DNA from: JAMXLO01 sp037201625
GTDB lineage: Bacteria; Pseudomonadota; Alphaproteobacteria; Acetobacterales; Acetobacteraceae
Length of the DNA: 64,000 nucleotides
NCBI GenBank assembly: GCA_037201625.1
Contig: JBBCGR010000002.1
Span: 124,001-188,000 of the forward strand
Direction: 5' to 3'
A program made the translations under genes and the position numbers. How positions within the stretch are numbered: the stretch's first letter is position 1; each line of letters starts with the position of its first letter. Shown piece by piece: positions 35,585 through 43,110 of the stretch. Below the pieces are notes generated by a model. The model saw nothing but the letters and a program-made list of their open reading frames with translations, was not told where the DNA came from and did no database searches.

Positions 35585-35919
35585 GGCGCCTCCCACAGCG
35601 TGATGACCAGTCCGCCGGCGATGATCAGCAATCCGCCGATGAGGATCGGGACGCTCGGCGCCATGCCGAACGCCACCAGGTTGATGACCTGCCCCACCAC
35701 GAAGAACGTGGCGACATAGGCGCCGATCAGCCGGCCGAAGTCGAACGGCGCCTGGTTGAGCACGACGCCGTAGCCGAACAGCATGGCCGCGCCGAGCAGC
35801 AGCAGGCCCAGGCGGATCGCCGGCGCGCCGTGGTGCAGGCCGATGCGGACGATGGCGTCGCCGCCCGCCTCGAGCGTCGTGGCGACCAGCAGCAGGCAGA
35901 GGACGACGACTTTCTCCAC
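35578..35919 (-). CDS. Small four-helix membrane protein (SMR/DMT-like)
   Basis: A 113-residue protein that is almost entirely hydrophobic, with four predicted helices. The first (VVVLCLLLVATTLEAGGDAIVRIGL) has a membrane Glu, as in small multidrug resistance and other DMT-superfamily proteins. It starts 28 bp after the end of the second kdpA on the same strand, so it is probably in the same operon. A transport partner or an unrelated efflux protein are both possible. Confidence 0.65.
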   Translation of the reverse strand: MEKVVVLCLLLVATTLEAGGDAIVRIGLHHGAPAIRLGLLLLGAAMLFGYGVVLNQAPFDFGRLIGAYVATFFVVGQVINLVAFGMAPSVPILIGGLLIIAGGLVITLWEAPA

Positions 35920-35947
35920 GGACGGGCCTTTCGCGATGTGTGCGGGA

Positions 35948-37654
35948 TCAATAGGTCGATCCCGCCTGCAGCGCGAAGTGCTCGGCCAGCGGCCCCAGTG
36001 CGAGCGCGGGGAAGAAGGTCAGGCCACCGACGATGACGATGGTGCCGACCAGCAGCCCCACGAACTGCAGGCCGTGCGTGGGCAGGGTGCCGCCCGAGGC
36101 CGGCACGATGCGCTTGGCGGCCAGGGTGCCGGCGACGCACAGCACCGGGATGATGACCAGGAAGCGGCCGGCGAACATCGCTGCCGCCAGCGTCAGGTTG
36201 TAGAACGGCGTATTGGCGCTCAGCCCGGCGAAGGCGCTGCCGTTGGTCGCGGCACCCGACGTATAGGCGTACAGCATCTCCGAGAAGCCGTGCGGGCCGG
36301 CGTTGTTCAGGCCCGCCAGGCCGTCGGGCAGCACCGCCGCCACACCCGCGATGCCAAGGATGGCGGCCGGCACGCACAGCAGTGCCAGCATCGTCATCTT
36401 GACCTCGTTGGCCTCGATCTTCTTGCCGAGGTATTCGGGCGTGCGGCCGATCATCAGGCCGGCTGCGAACACGGCGACGATGACGAACAGCAGCATGCCG
36501 AACAGGCCCGATCCCGGTCCGCCGACGATCACCTCGTCCAGCATCATGTTGGCCATCATCACCAGGCCGGACAGCGGCATGAAGCTGTCATGCATCGCGG
36601 TGACCGCACCGTCCGACGATGCTGTGGTGACGGTCGCGAACAGCGCCGACTGGCCGATGCCGAAGCGGACCTCCTTGCCCTCCATGTTGCCGGTGGCCTG
36701 ATCGACGCCGAGTGTCGCGAGCAGCGGATTGCCATGCCCCTCCGCGGCGTATACCGAGGCCAGGCCGACGGCGAACAGGATGGCCATCGCGCCCAGCAGC
36801 ACCCAGCCGTGGCGCTGGTCGCCGGCCATGCGGCCAAAGCTGTTGGTCAGCGCGACGCCGATCGTGAAGATCAGCAGCATCTCCAGCATGCCGGTCAGGG
36901 CCGTCGGATTCTCGAACGGATGCGCCGAGTTGGCGTTGAAGAACCCACCGCCGTCGCCGCTGAGCAGCTTGACCGCCATCTGCGAGGCGACCGGCCCGCG
37001 CGCCAGAAGCTGCGGCGCGCCCTCCAGCGTGGTCGCGGCGGCGTAGGGTGCGAGGGTCTGCGGCACGCCCTGCCAGACCAGGACCAGCGTCGCGACGACA
37101 CAGACCGGCAGCAGGACGTAGAGCGTGACACGCGTGAGATCGACCCAGAAATTGCCGATCGTCGGCGATTCGCGCCGGGTGAAGCCGCGCACCAGCGCCA
37201 GCGCGACGGCGACGCCCGAGGCCCCGGACAGGAACGACTGCACCGCGATGCCGGACATCTGCGCCAGGTAGCCGAGCGTGCTCTCGCCGCCATAGGACTG
37301 CCAGCTCGTGTTGGTGGCGAAGCTGACGGCCGTGTTCAGCGCCAGGTCCGGCGTCATGGCAGCAAACTGCTGCGGATTGAGCGGCAGGATGTCCTGCAGG
37401 CGCAGCAATCCGTACAGCGCAGCGATGCCGGCGAGGTGGAACCACAGCATGGCCAGGGCGTAGCCGATCCAGGTCTGCTCCTGCTGCGGATCGATGCCGC
37501 CGGCGCGGTAGAGCAGCCGCTCGATCGGCGCGCACAGGCGCTGCACGCGCCCGCCGCCATTCACGTTCGCCGCGATGTAGCCGCCCATCGGCTTCACCAC
37601 CGCGACGGCCAGTCCGGCAAAGATCGCGATCTGCAGCCAGCCCTGCCAGGTCAT
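35948..37654 (-). CDS. Second KdpA paralogue without kdpB or kdpC
   Basis: A complete 568-residue KdpA-family protein starting MTWQGWLQIAIFAGLAVAVV. Three filter loops are normal (TNTSWQSY, GKEVRFGI, TNGSAFAGLSA). The second reads SGDGGGFF (about residues 232-239) where the main copy has GTNGGGF, so Asn next to the filter glycines is replaced by Asp. In E. coli KdpA, placing Asp at the neighbouring filter Gly has been reported to broaden ion selectivity; the effect here is unknown. The ATG overlaps the stop of a small peptide gene (ATGA), and a four-helix protein gene follows. No second kdpB or kdpC exists in the window. It could pair with the KdpB encoded nearby or act alone. Confidence 0.9.
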   Translation of the reverse strand: MTWQGWLQIAIFAGLAVAVVKPMGGYIAANVNGGGRVQRLCAPIERLLYRAGGIDPQQEQTWIGYALAMLWFHLAGIAALYGLLRLQDILPLNPQQFAAMTPDLALNTAVSFATNTSWQSYGGESTLGYLAQMSGIAVQSFLSGASGVAVALALVRGFTRRESPTIGNFWVDLTRVTLYVLLPVCVVATLVLVWQGVPQTLAPYAAATTLEGAPQLLARGPVASQMAVKLLSGDGGGFFNANSAHPFENPTALTGMLEMLLIFTIGVALTNSFGRMAGDQRHGWVLLGAMAILFAVGLASVYAAEGHGNPLLATLGVDQATGNMEGKEVRFGIGQSALFATVTTASSDGAVTAMHDSFMPLSGLVMMANMMLDEVIVGGPGSGLFGMLLFVIVAVFAAGLMIGRTPEYLGKKIEANEVKMTMLALLCVPAAILGIAGVAAVLPDGLAGLNNAGPHGFSEMLYAYTSGAATNGSAFAGLSANTPFYNLTLAAAMFAGRFLVIIPVLCVAGTLAAKRIVPASGGTLPTHGLQFVGLLVGTIVIVGGLTFFPALALGPLAEHFALQAGSTY

Positions 37655-37755
37655 GGCTGCTTGGCCGGACGGGTCAGGTCGTCGCACGCCCGGACATAGC
37701 CAACCGCCCCGGCGAACGCCACCGCAAGCAGGACCAGCAGCACAAGGTCGAACAC
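37651..37755 (-). CDS. Small membrane peptide preceding the second kdpA
   Basis: A 34-residue peptide, (V/M)FDLVLLVLLAVAFAGAVGY then VRACDDLTRPAKQP. It starts with GTG after a strong AAAGGAGA site and overlaps the kdpA start by ATGA. It is a single helix followed by an acidic CDDL motif, the same plan as the peptide at 33862-33945 (which ends NACDAL). It takes the place of kdpF, but lacks the RPEKF-type tail, so it is a different peptide. Confidence 0.75.
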   Translation of the reverse strand: MFDLVLLVLLAVAFAGAVGYVRACDDLTRPAKQP

Positions 37756-37765
37756 TCGGGTCTCC

Positions 37766-37812
37766 TTTGCGATCTCGCCCCCTTTGCGATCTCGCCCCCT
37801 TTGCGGTCATGC
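37766..37812 (-). repeat. 17-bp tandem repeat carrying Shine-Dalgarno-like sequence
   Basis: tttgcgatctcgccccc occurs twice in a row (37766-37782, 37783-37799) and starts a third time at 37800. On the coding (minus) strand this places GCAAAGGGGG at 17-base spacing upstream of the true GCAAAGGAG ribosome-binding site of the small peptide, so the leader has three similar ribosome-binding-like sequences. Confidence 0.7.
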
Positions 37813-37904
37813 GAGGCGAGCGGATGGCGGACCGGCAAGATGGGCCGGCAACACGGCGCGCGCCACCCCAGCGGCGGCAGCGCGCGCGGCTCGGAGCATC
37901 GGCC

Positions 37905-37959
37905 GAGCGGGCATAAGGATTCCATAGCCGGCGCGGCGCGGCGGAATAGCGCCGGCATA
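37905..37959 (-). promoter_or_regulatory. Candidate KdpE operator array upstream of the second kdpA unit
   Basis: On the minus strand TATGCCGGCGC and TATTCCGCCGC (37959-37938) and TATGGAATCCT and TATGCCCGCTC (37926-37905) form two tandem pairs. Their starts are 33 bp apart, the same spacing as the first two pairs upstream of kdpFABC, and the inner pair closely matches that promoter (GGAATCCTTATGC against CGAATCTTTATGC). The array lies 150-205 bp upstream of the small peptide start. Confidence 0.6.
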
Positions 37960-37972
37960 GGGTGGGGTGCGG

Positions 37973-40000
37973 CTAGCCGTGCCGCAGCATCAGTGCGCCG
38001 CTGCCCAGCACCTCCGCCTGCCATCCCGGGGCGACCAGCGTCGTGGCGTCGAGCTGGGTCACGATCGCCGGCCCGGCGAAGCGGTCGCCCACGCCCAGCG
38101 CCGAGCGGTCGTAGATCAGCGCCTCCTGCGTGCCGGTGGCGGCATGCACGGTCTGGCGGCCGATCGGCTGCGCCCCGGTGCCGGCGGCCAGCGGCGAGCG
38201 GGACGCGGCCGGGGTGCCGGCCTCCGCCTCCACCCGCAAGGTCACCAGTTCCACCGGCGTCTCCAGCACGAAGCCGTTCAGCGCCCGGTGCGCCTCGGCG
38301 AACGCCGCGCGTGCCGCCGCCGCGTCGCCCGGCCAGGGAATCGCGACCTCCGCGCCCTGGCCGTGGTAGCGCAGCAGCGCCACCCGCCGCAGCCTGCGCC
38401 CCTGCTCCGCCACCCGCTCCTCGGCGAACCACGCCGCCGCGTCCTGCTCCAGCGCGGCGAACACCGCCTCGACCGTGTCCCAGGCATCCGAGCGCGGCAG
38501 CGTGCGCGAGAACTCCGCCTTCAGCCCCGCCGCCAGCAGGCCCTCGGCGCACAGCACGCCCGGCGCGGGCGGCACCAGCACGCGCCGGATGCCGAGAAGC
38601 TCGGCCAGCGCGCAGCCATGCAGCGGACCGGCGCCGCCGAACGGCACCAGCGTGAAGTCGCGCGGGTCGTGGCCGCGCTCCACCGACACCACGCGGATCG
38701 CGCCCACCATGTTGGAATCGGCGATCGCCAGGATGCCGCGTGCCGCATCGTGCAGCGACAGCCCCAGCGGCTCGGCGATCCGCGTGCGGATCGCGGTCTC
38801 GGCAAGCGCGACGTTCAGCGTCATCCGCCCGCCCAGCAGCGATGCGGGCAGGTGGCCCAGCGCCAGATGCGCATCGGTCACCGTCGGCTGCTCGCCACCG
38901 CCGCCATAGCAGGCCGGCCCAGGCACCGCGCCCGCGCTCGCCGGCCCGACGGTCAGCGCGCCACCCGACAGCCGCGCGATCGAGCCGCCGCCGGCGCCGA
39001 TCGTCACCATGTCCACCATCGGCAGCGGCAGCGGCCACTCGCCGATGCGGCCGCGCTGCGTCAGGGCCACCTGCCCGTCGCGCAGCAGGCAGATATCCGC
39101 GCTGGTGCCGCCGATATCCACCGTCACGATGTCGCCGATCCCGGCGGCGGCAGCCACGTCGCGCGCACCCACCACGCCGGCCGCGGGACCCGACAGCACC
39201 GTGAGCGCGGGCGCCCGGCGGATCGTCGCGGCACCGGCGACGCCGCCGTTCGACTGCATCAGCAGCAGCGGCGCATCGATCCCGGCCTCCGCCAGGCGGC
39301 GCTGCAGCCGCGCGACGTAGGTGGTGACGGCCGGCATCACGCCGGCATTCATCACCGTCGCCAGGCTGCGCTCGTATTCGCGCACCACCGGCAGCACGTC
39401 CACCGAGGCGGTCACCGCGAGATCGGGCAGCGCGGCGCGCAGCAATTCGGCGACCCGGCGCTCATGCGCGGGGTAGGCGAAGGAGTGCAGTAGGCAGACA
39501 CCCACCGCCTGCACGTCCAGCCGCCGCAGCGCCACCGCCACATCGGCCACGCTGGCCTCGTCCAGCGGCAGGAGGACGATCCCGCCCGGCCCGATCCGCT
39601 CGCGCACCTCCAGCACGCGCGACGGCGGCACCGGGCGGCGCGGCTTCACCCAGGTGAACAGGTTGGCCTGGCGCGGGATGTCCTGGCGGCCGATCTCCAT
39701 CACATGGCGGAACCCGGCGGTGGTCACCAGCGCGGTGCGCGCGGTCTTGCCCTCCAGGATCAGGTTGGTGGCGACCGTCGTGCCATGCAGCACGCGGCGG
39801 ACGCCGGATGCCGACGCGCCGGCCTCGCGCAGCGCGAGTGCGACGCCGGTCATGAACGCCTCGGACGGATCGCCCGGCGTGCTCGGCGTCTTGGCGCGCC
39901 ACTGCCGGCCGCTCGCCTGGTCCAGCAGCGTGATGTCGGTGAAGGTGCCGCCGATATCGACGGCGACGGCGAAATCGGCCTGCGGGTCAGCCTGCGGCAT
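37973..40000 (-). CDS. hyuA: Hydantoinase/oxoprolinase family protein, HyuA type
   Basis: A 675-residue ATP-dependent hydantoinase A subunit. It opens with FAVAVDIGGTFTDITLLDQ (phosphate-binding loop of the actin-like ATPase fold) and HGTTVATN. The second half has VDIGGTSADICLL, GAGGGSIARL and GPACYGGGG, then LVPFGGAGPLHG. With HyuB it hydrolyses cyclic amides such as N-methylhydantoins, oxoproline or related lactams using ATP, or works as an acetone-carboxylase-like unit. It overlaps hyuB by 14 bp. The creatininase-family gene upstream suggests a creatinine or hydantoin-like route. Confidence 0.93.
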   Translation of the reverse strand: MPQADPQADFAVAVDIGGTFTDITLLDQASGRQWRAKTPSTPGDPSEAFMTGVALALREAGASASGVRRVLHGTTVATNLILEGKTARTALVTTAGFRHVMEIGRQDIPRQANLFTWVKPRRPVPPSRVLEVRERIGPGGIVLLPLDEASVADVAVALRRLDVQAVGVCLLHSFAYPAHERRVAELLRAALPDLAVTASVDVLPVVREYERSLATVMNAGVMPAVTTYVARLQRRLAEAGIDAPLLLMQSNGGVAGAATIRRAPALTVLSGPAAGVVGARDVAAAAGIGDIVTVDIGGTSADICLLRDGQVALTQRGRIGEWPLPLPMVDMVTIGAGGGSIARLSGGALTVGPASAGAVPGPACYGGGGEQPTVTDAHLALGHLPASLLGGRMTLNVALAETAIRTRIAEPLGLSLHDAARGILAIADSNMVGAIRVVSVERGHDPRDFTLVPFGGAGPLHGCALAELLGIRRVLVPPAPGVLCAEGLLAAGLKAEFSRTLPRSDAWDTVEAVFAALEQDAAAWFAEERVAEQGRRLRRVALLRYHGQGAEVAIPWPGDAAAARAAFAEAHRALNGFVLETPVELVTLRVEAEAGTPAASRSPLAAGTGAQPIGRQTVHAATGTQEALIYDRSALGVGDRFAGPAIVTQLDATTLVAPGWQAEVLGSGALMLRHG

Positions 40001-41714
40001 CGACGAGGTCCGTCACATGGGCCCGGGCAGCCTCGGTCGCCGCGGCATCGACCGCATCATCGTCGATCACCACGCCGTAGTCGCGCCGCGCGGCCTCGAT
40101 CGACACGAAGCCGTCGAGCACGTCCTGCAGCACCAGCGCGGCCGGCCGCGTCAGCGGATCGCCATGGCCGCCGCCGCCGCCGGTCTCCAGCAGCAGGATG
40201 TCGCCGCGGCGCAGCACCGTGCCGTCGGACAGCGGCGCCAGCCTGCGTTCCTGCGGCGTGCCGGGATTGACCACGCCGCGCCCGGTGCCGCCGTGCAGCC
40301 CGCCGCCGACGCCCCAGGGCGGGTTCACCACGCTGTCGATGCGCATCGACAGCACCGCCTGCTCGGCCAGCACCTCGTATTCGCGCACCACGCCGGCGCC
40401 GCCGCGATACCGGCCGGGACCGCCGCTGTCGCGGTTGATGCCGTAACGGATCAGCCGGACCGGATAGCCCTGTTCGAGGAACTCGACCGGGTAGTTCTCC
40501 TGCGCGACGAAATACACCGCGTCGATGCCGTCGGACGTGGCGCGCGCGCCGTAGCCGACGCCGATCCCGTCGGACATCAGGAAGGCTTTGCCATCGGCGG
40601 TGCCGCGCAGCAGGATGATCACATAAGCTGAGTGCGATGCCGGCGCGCTGCCGCCGGCGGTGTTCACCAGCCCGTTCAGCACCGCGAGGAAGCGCATCAT
40701 CGTGATGCCGCGCAGCCCGAGCGGCGCCGGGAAGCGCGGCCACAGCAGCGAGCCCTCGCGCAGCCGCACCTCATCGAGCGCACGCGGCCCGCCGGCGTTG
40801 CACACCTGCGCCAGATCGCCGCCCAGGAAGAACAGCCCGAGCGCCATGCCCGGCACGTCCGGGTTCATCAGGAAGTTCACCGGCCCGGGCGCCTGGTCGT
40901 CCGACTCCGTGCCGTCCATGATGAAACGATCATCCTCGGTGCGCGTCAGGGCGAGGCGGATATGGAACGGACCGTTGCCCTGGCCATCCGAATCGATCGC
41001 GTCGCTGAAGCGATGCGTGCCGACCGCGAAGGTCTCGCGCAGCTTCGCCCGCACCATCTCCCGCGTGCGGGTGAAAAGCTGGGCGAAGGCCTCCGCCATC
41101 ACATCGGCGCCGAAACGCTCCAGCAGTTCGGACATGCGCCGCACGCCGAGATCGACCGATGCCATCAGTGCGCGCGCATCGCCGCGGCTCTGCTCGGGAT
41201 AGCGGGAGTTGCGATGGAAGATCTCCAGCGCGGCCTCGTTCAGCGTGCCGGCATCGATCAGCTTGGTCGGCGGGATGATGATGCCTTCCTGGAAGATGTC
41301 GGTGGTGTCGGAACTGATCGAGCCCGGCCGCAGCCCGCCGATATCGGAGAAATGCGCCCAGCCCATCACGAAGGCGGCGCGCTGTCCGGCATGGAACACG
41401 GGCGCCAGGAACACCTGGTCGTTGGAATGCGACACCGCCCCGCGTGAGGCATAGCAGTCGCTGTACCAATAGAGGTCGCCGTCGCGCATCGTATCGGGCG
41501 CGAAGCGCGCGAACACCGGGGCGGTGATGTCGCCGAAGATCGGCACCATCGAGCCCACCACCATCACGCCATCGGCGTCGAACAGCGCGGTGTAGAAGTC
41601 CTTCTTCTCGCGGATGAACGCGCTGATCGCGGTGCGCTCCAGCAGCGCGTCCATCTCTGCCTGCGCCGCGCGGATCGCGCCGCGGATGATCTCCAGCCGG
41701 ATCGGGTCGATCAT
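39987..41714 (-). CDS. hyuB: Hydantoinase/oxoprolinase family protein, HyuB type
   Basis: A 575-residue hydantoinase B subunit starting MIDPIRLEIIRGAIRAAQAEMDALLERTA, the standard start. Conserved features are FYTALFDADGVMV, SNDQVFLAPVF, the glycine-rich TGGGGGHGDPLTR near the C-terminus and LRYGINRDSGGPGRYRGGAG-type sequence. The start shares one base with the creatininase stop (TGATG), so the two are coupled. The longer frame to 41855 is a shadow of the upstream gene. Confidence 0.94.
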   Translation of the reverse strand: MIDPIRLEIIRGAIRAAQAEMDALLERTAISAFIREKKDFYTALFDADGVMVVGSMVPIFGDITAPVFARFAPDTMRDGDLYWYSDCYASRGAVSHSNDQVFLAPVFHAGQRAAFVMGWAHFSDIGGLRPGSISSDTTDIFQEGIIIPPTKLIDAGTLNEAALEIFHRNSRYPEQSRGDARALMASVDLGVRRMSELLERFGADVMAEAFAQLFTRTREMVRAKLRETFAVGTHRFSDAIDSDGQGNGPFHIRLALTRTEDDRFIMDGTESDDQAPGPVNFLMNPDVPGMALGLFFLGGDLAQVCNAGGPRALDEVRLREGSLLWPRFPAPLGLRGITMMRFLAVLNGLVNTAGGSAPASHSAYVIILLRGTADGKAFLMSDGIGVGYGARATSDGIDAVYFVAQENYPVEFLEQGYPVRLIRYGINRDSGGPGRYRGGAGVVREYEVLAEQAVLSMRIDSVVNPPWGVGGGLHGGTGRGVVNPGTPQERRLAPLSDGTVLRRGDILLLETGGGGGHGDPLTRPAALVLQDVLDGFVSIEAARRDYGVVIDDDAVDAAATEAARAHVTDLVDAAG

Positions 41715-42460
41715 CAGTCGGCGACGAAGGCCTGGTAGACCTCCACCATGTCGGCGACCGAGGCGTGGTAGAGACGCTCGCCGTGCTCGGGCGAGGACAG
41801 CGACGGGTCGGAGCCGATGCGGCCGTCGGGGAAGCGGCGGCGATAGTCGGCGCAATCGAAGAAGCCTTTGCTCGTCGGCGCGACCTTGGGCGACATCTGC
41901 GCGTGCTTGATCGCCTGCGGGTGATAGTACTGCGACAGCGACACTTCGGCTGCCGTGGCGTGGCTGCCGTTGGCGTCGCCGTACAGTTCATCGGCCAGTG
42001 CGGTGGCGCGCGGCCCCTGCGACCAGAACAGCATCTTGCAGCGCACCGGCGACGAACTGTCCGGCCCGCGCAGGGACGATGCGGTATAGATCTCGTCGAA
42101 CGCGGCGGTGACGGTGGCGACGTTGCCGCCATGGCCGTTGATGAACAGGAAGCGCTCGAAGCCGTGCTTCGCGAGCGAGTTCACCACGTCGCCCACCAGC
42201 GCGATCAGCGTGGACGGCCGCAGCGTGATGGAGCCGGCAAATCCCAGATGATGCTGCGACATGCCGATGGTGAGCGTCGGCGCGATCAGGCAGCCGATGG
42301 TGTCACCGACGCCCTTGGCGATGAACTCGGCATCCAGGTGGTCGGTGCCGATCAGGCCGTTCGGCCCATGCTGCTCGGTCGAACCGATCGGAATGATGAT
42401 GCCGCGCGACGTGCGCAGATAATCCTCCACCTCCTGCCAGGTGGATAGCGCGAGCTGCAT
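41714..42460 (-). CDS. Creatininase-family amidohydrolase
   Basis: A 248-residue metal-dependent amidohydrolase. The family motifs are PIGSTEQHGPNG, TDHLDAEFIA, INGHGGN and SHATAAEVS, which hold the His, Glu and Asp metal ligands of creatininase/formamide hydrolases. The start MQLALSTWQEVEDYL follows AGGAGA. As first gene of the creatininase-hyuB-hyuA operon it could open a cyclic amide ring or process the hydantoinase product. Confidence 0.93.
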   Translation of the reverse strand: MQLALSTWQEVEDYLRTSRGIIIPIGSTEQHGPNGLIGTDHLDAEFIAKGVGDTIGCLIAPTLTIGMSQHHLGFAGSITLRPSTLIALVGDVVNSLAKHGFERFLFINGHGGNVATVTAAFDEIYTASSLRGPDSSSPVRCKMLFWSQGPRATALADELYGDANGSHATAAEVSLSQYYHPQAIKHAQMSPKVAPTSKGFFDCADYRRRFPDGRIGSDPSLSSPEHGERLYHASVADMVEVYQAFVAD

Positions 42461-42525
42461 CGTGGGATTCTCCTGTCGTCCCGCGCATCTTGCCGCCGCG
42501 CGTGGCAGCCCGCAATCCGATCGCG

Positions 42526-43020
42526 TCAGGCAGGCACGTGTATGGCGATCGCCCGGCCGGACCGCCTGCCCGCGGCGATGCCGAGTGAAACGAACAGCAC
42601 GAGGACCACGAGTTCCGCGATGGCGAACGGCGGCTCGGACTGCGTCGGTGCCAATGCCCGCAGCGGCGGGATCTTGCTGAAGGCCTGCGCGACGGCCACG
42701 AACATCAGGAAATACTCGCTGGCCACGATGCCGATCGCATCGACGCGCCGCCAGCCGGCACCGCTGCGATACCGCGCGGTCAGCACGCAAGCCAGCACGA
42801 CCAGCGCCACGGCGCCGATGACATGGGAGGGCAGCACGCCGTTGAGCGGAAAGCCGAAGCCGGTCACGCTCGTTGCGATCGCGGTGGTGAGGAAGGCCTG
42901 TGTCCAGACGCGCGGCAGGCGGATGTCGAACAGCGCGACGATCGCCACCACGCCGGTGACGAGGCCGATGAGGCTGAGCAGCGTGTGGATGGTGGTGAGG
43001 GTCGGCAGGTCGATCGGCAT
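42526..43020 (-). CDS. Integral membrane protein of unknown function
   Basis: A 164-residue protein starting MPIDLPTLTTIHTLLSLIGLVTG, with four or five helices. Conserved-looking parts are TTAIATSVTGFGFPLNG, PSHVIGAVALVVL and EYFLMFVAVAQAFSKIPPL. Similar uncharacterised proteins occur widely in Proteobacteria. It is divergent from the winged-helix/ATPase regulator gene that starts 91 bp away, so the regulator may control it. Confidence 0.75.
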   Translation of the reverse strand: MPIDLPTLTTIHTLLSLIGLVTGVVAIVALFDIRLPRVWTQAFLTTAIATSVTGFGFPLNGVLPSHVIGAVALVVLACVLTARYRSGAGWRRVDAIGIVASEYFLMFVAVAQAFSKIPPLRALAPTQSEPPFAIAELVVLVLFVSLGIAAGRRSGRAIAIHVPA

Positions 43021-43110
43021 ACGGCGACTCCGTGACGGAAACGTGATGGTTGTGGCCGGTCCAAGCCATCGCTTGCACAAAACCACCATGACTGGCATCT
43101 GAACATCGCA

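Noticed and set aside
35578..37755. The second kdp unit as a complete second KdpFABC
   Set aside because: No kdpB or kdpC motifs (DKTGT, TGES) are found in any frame around it.
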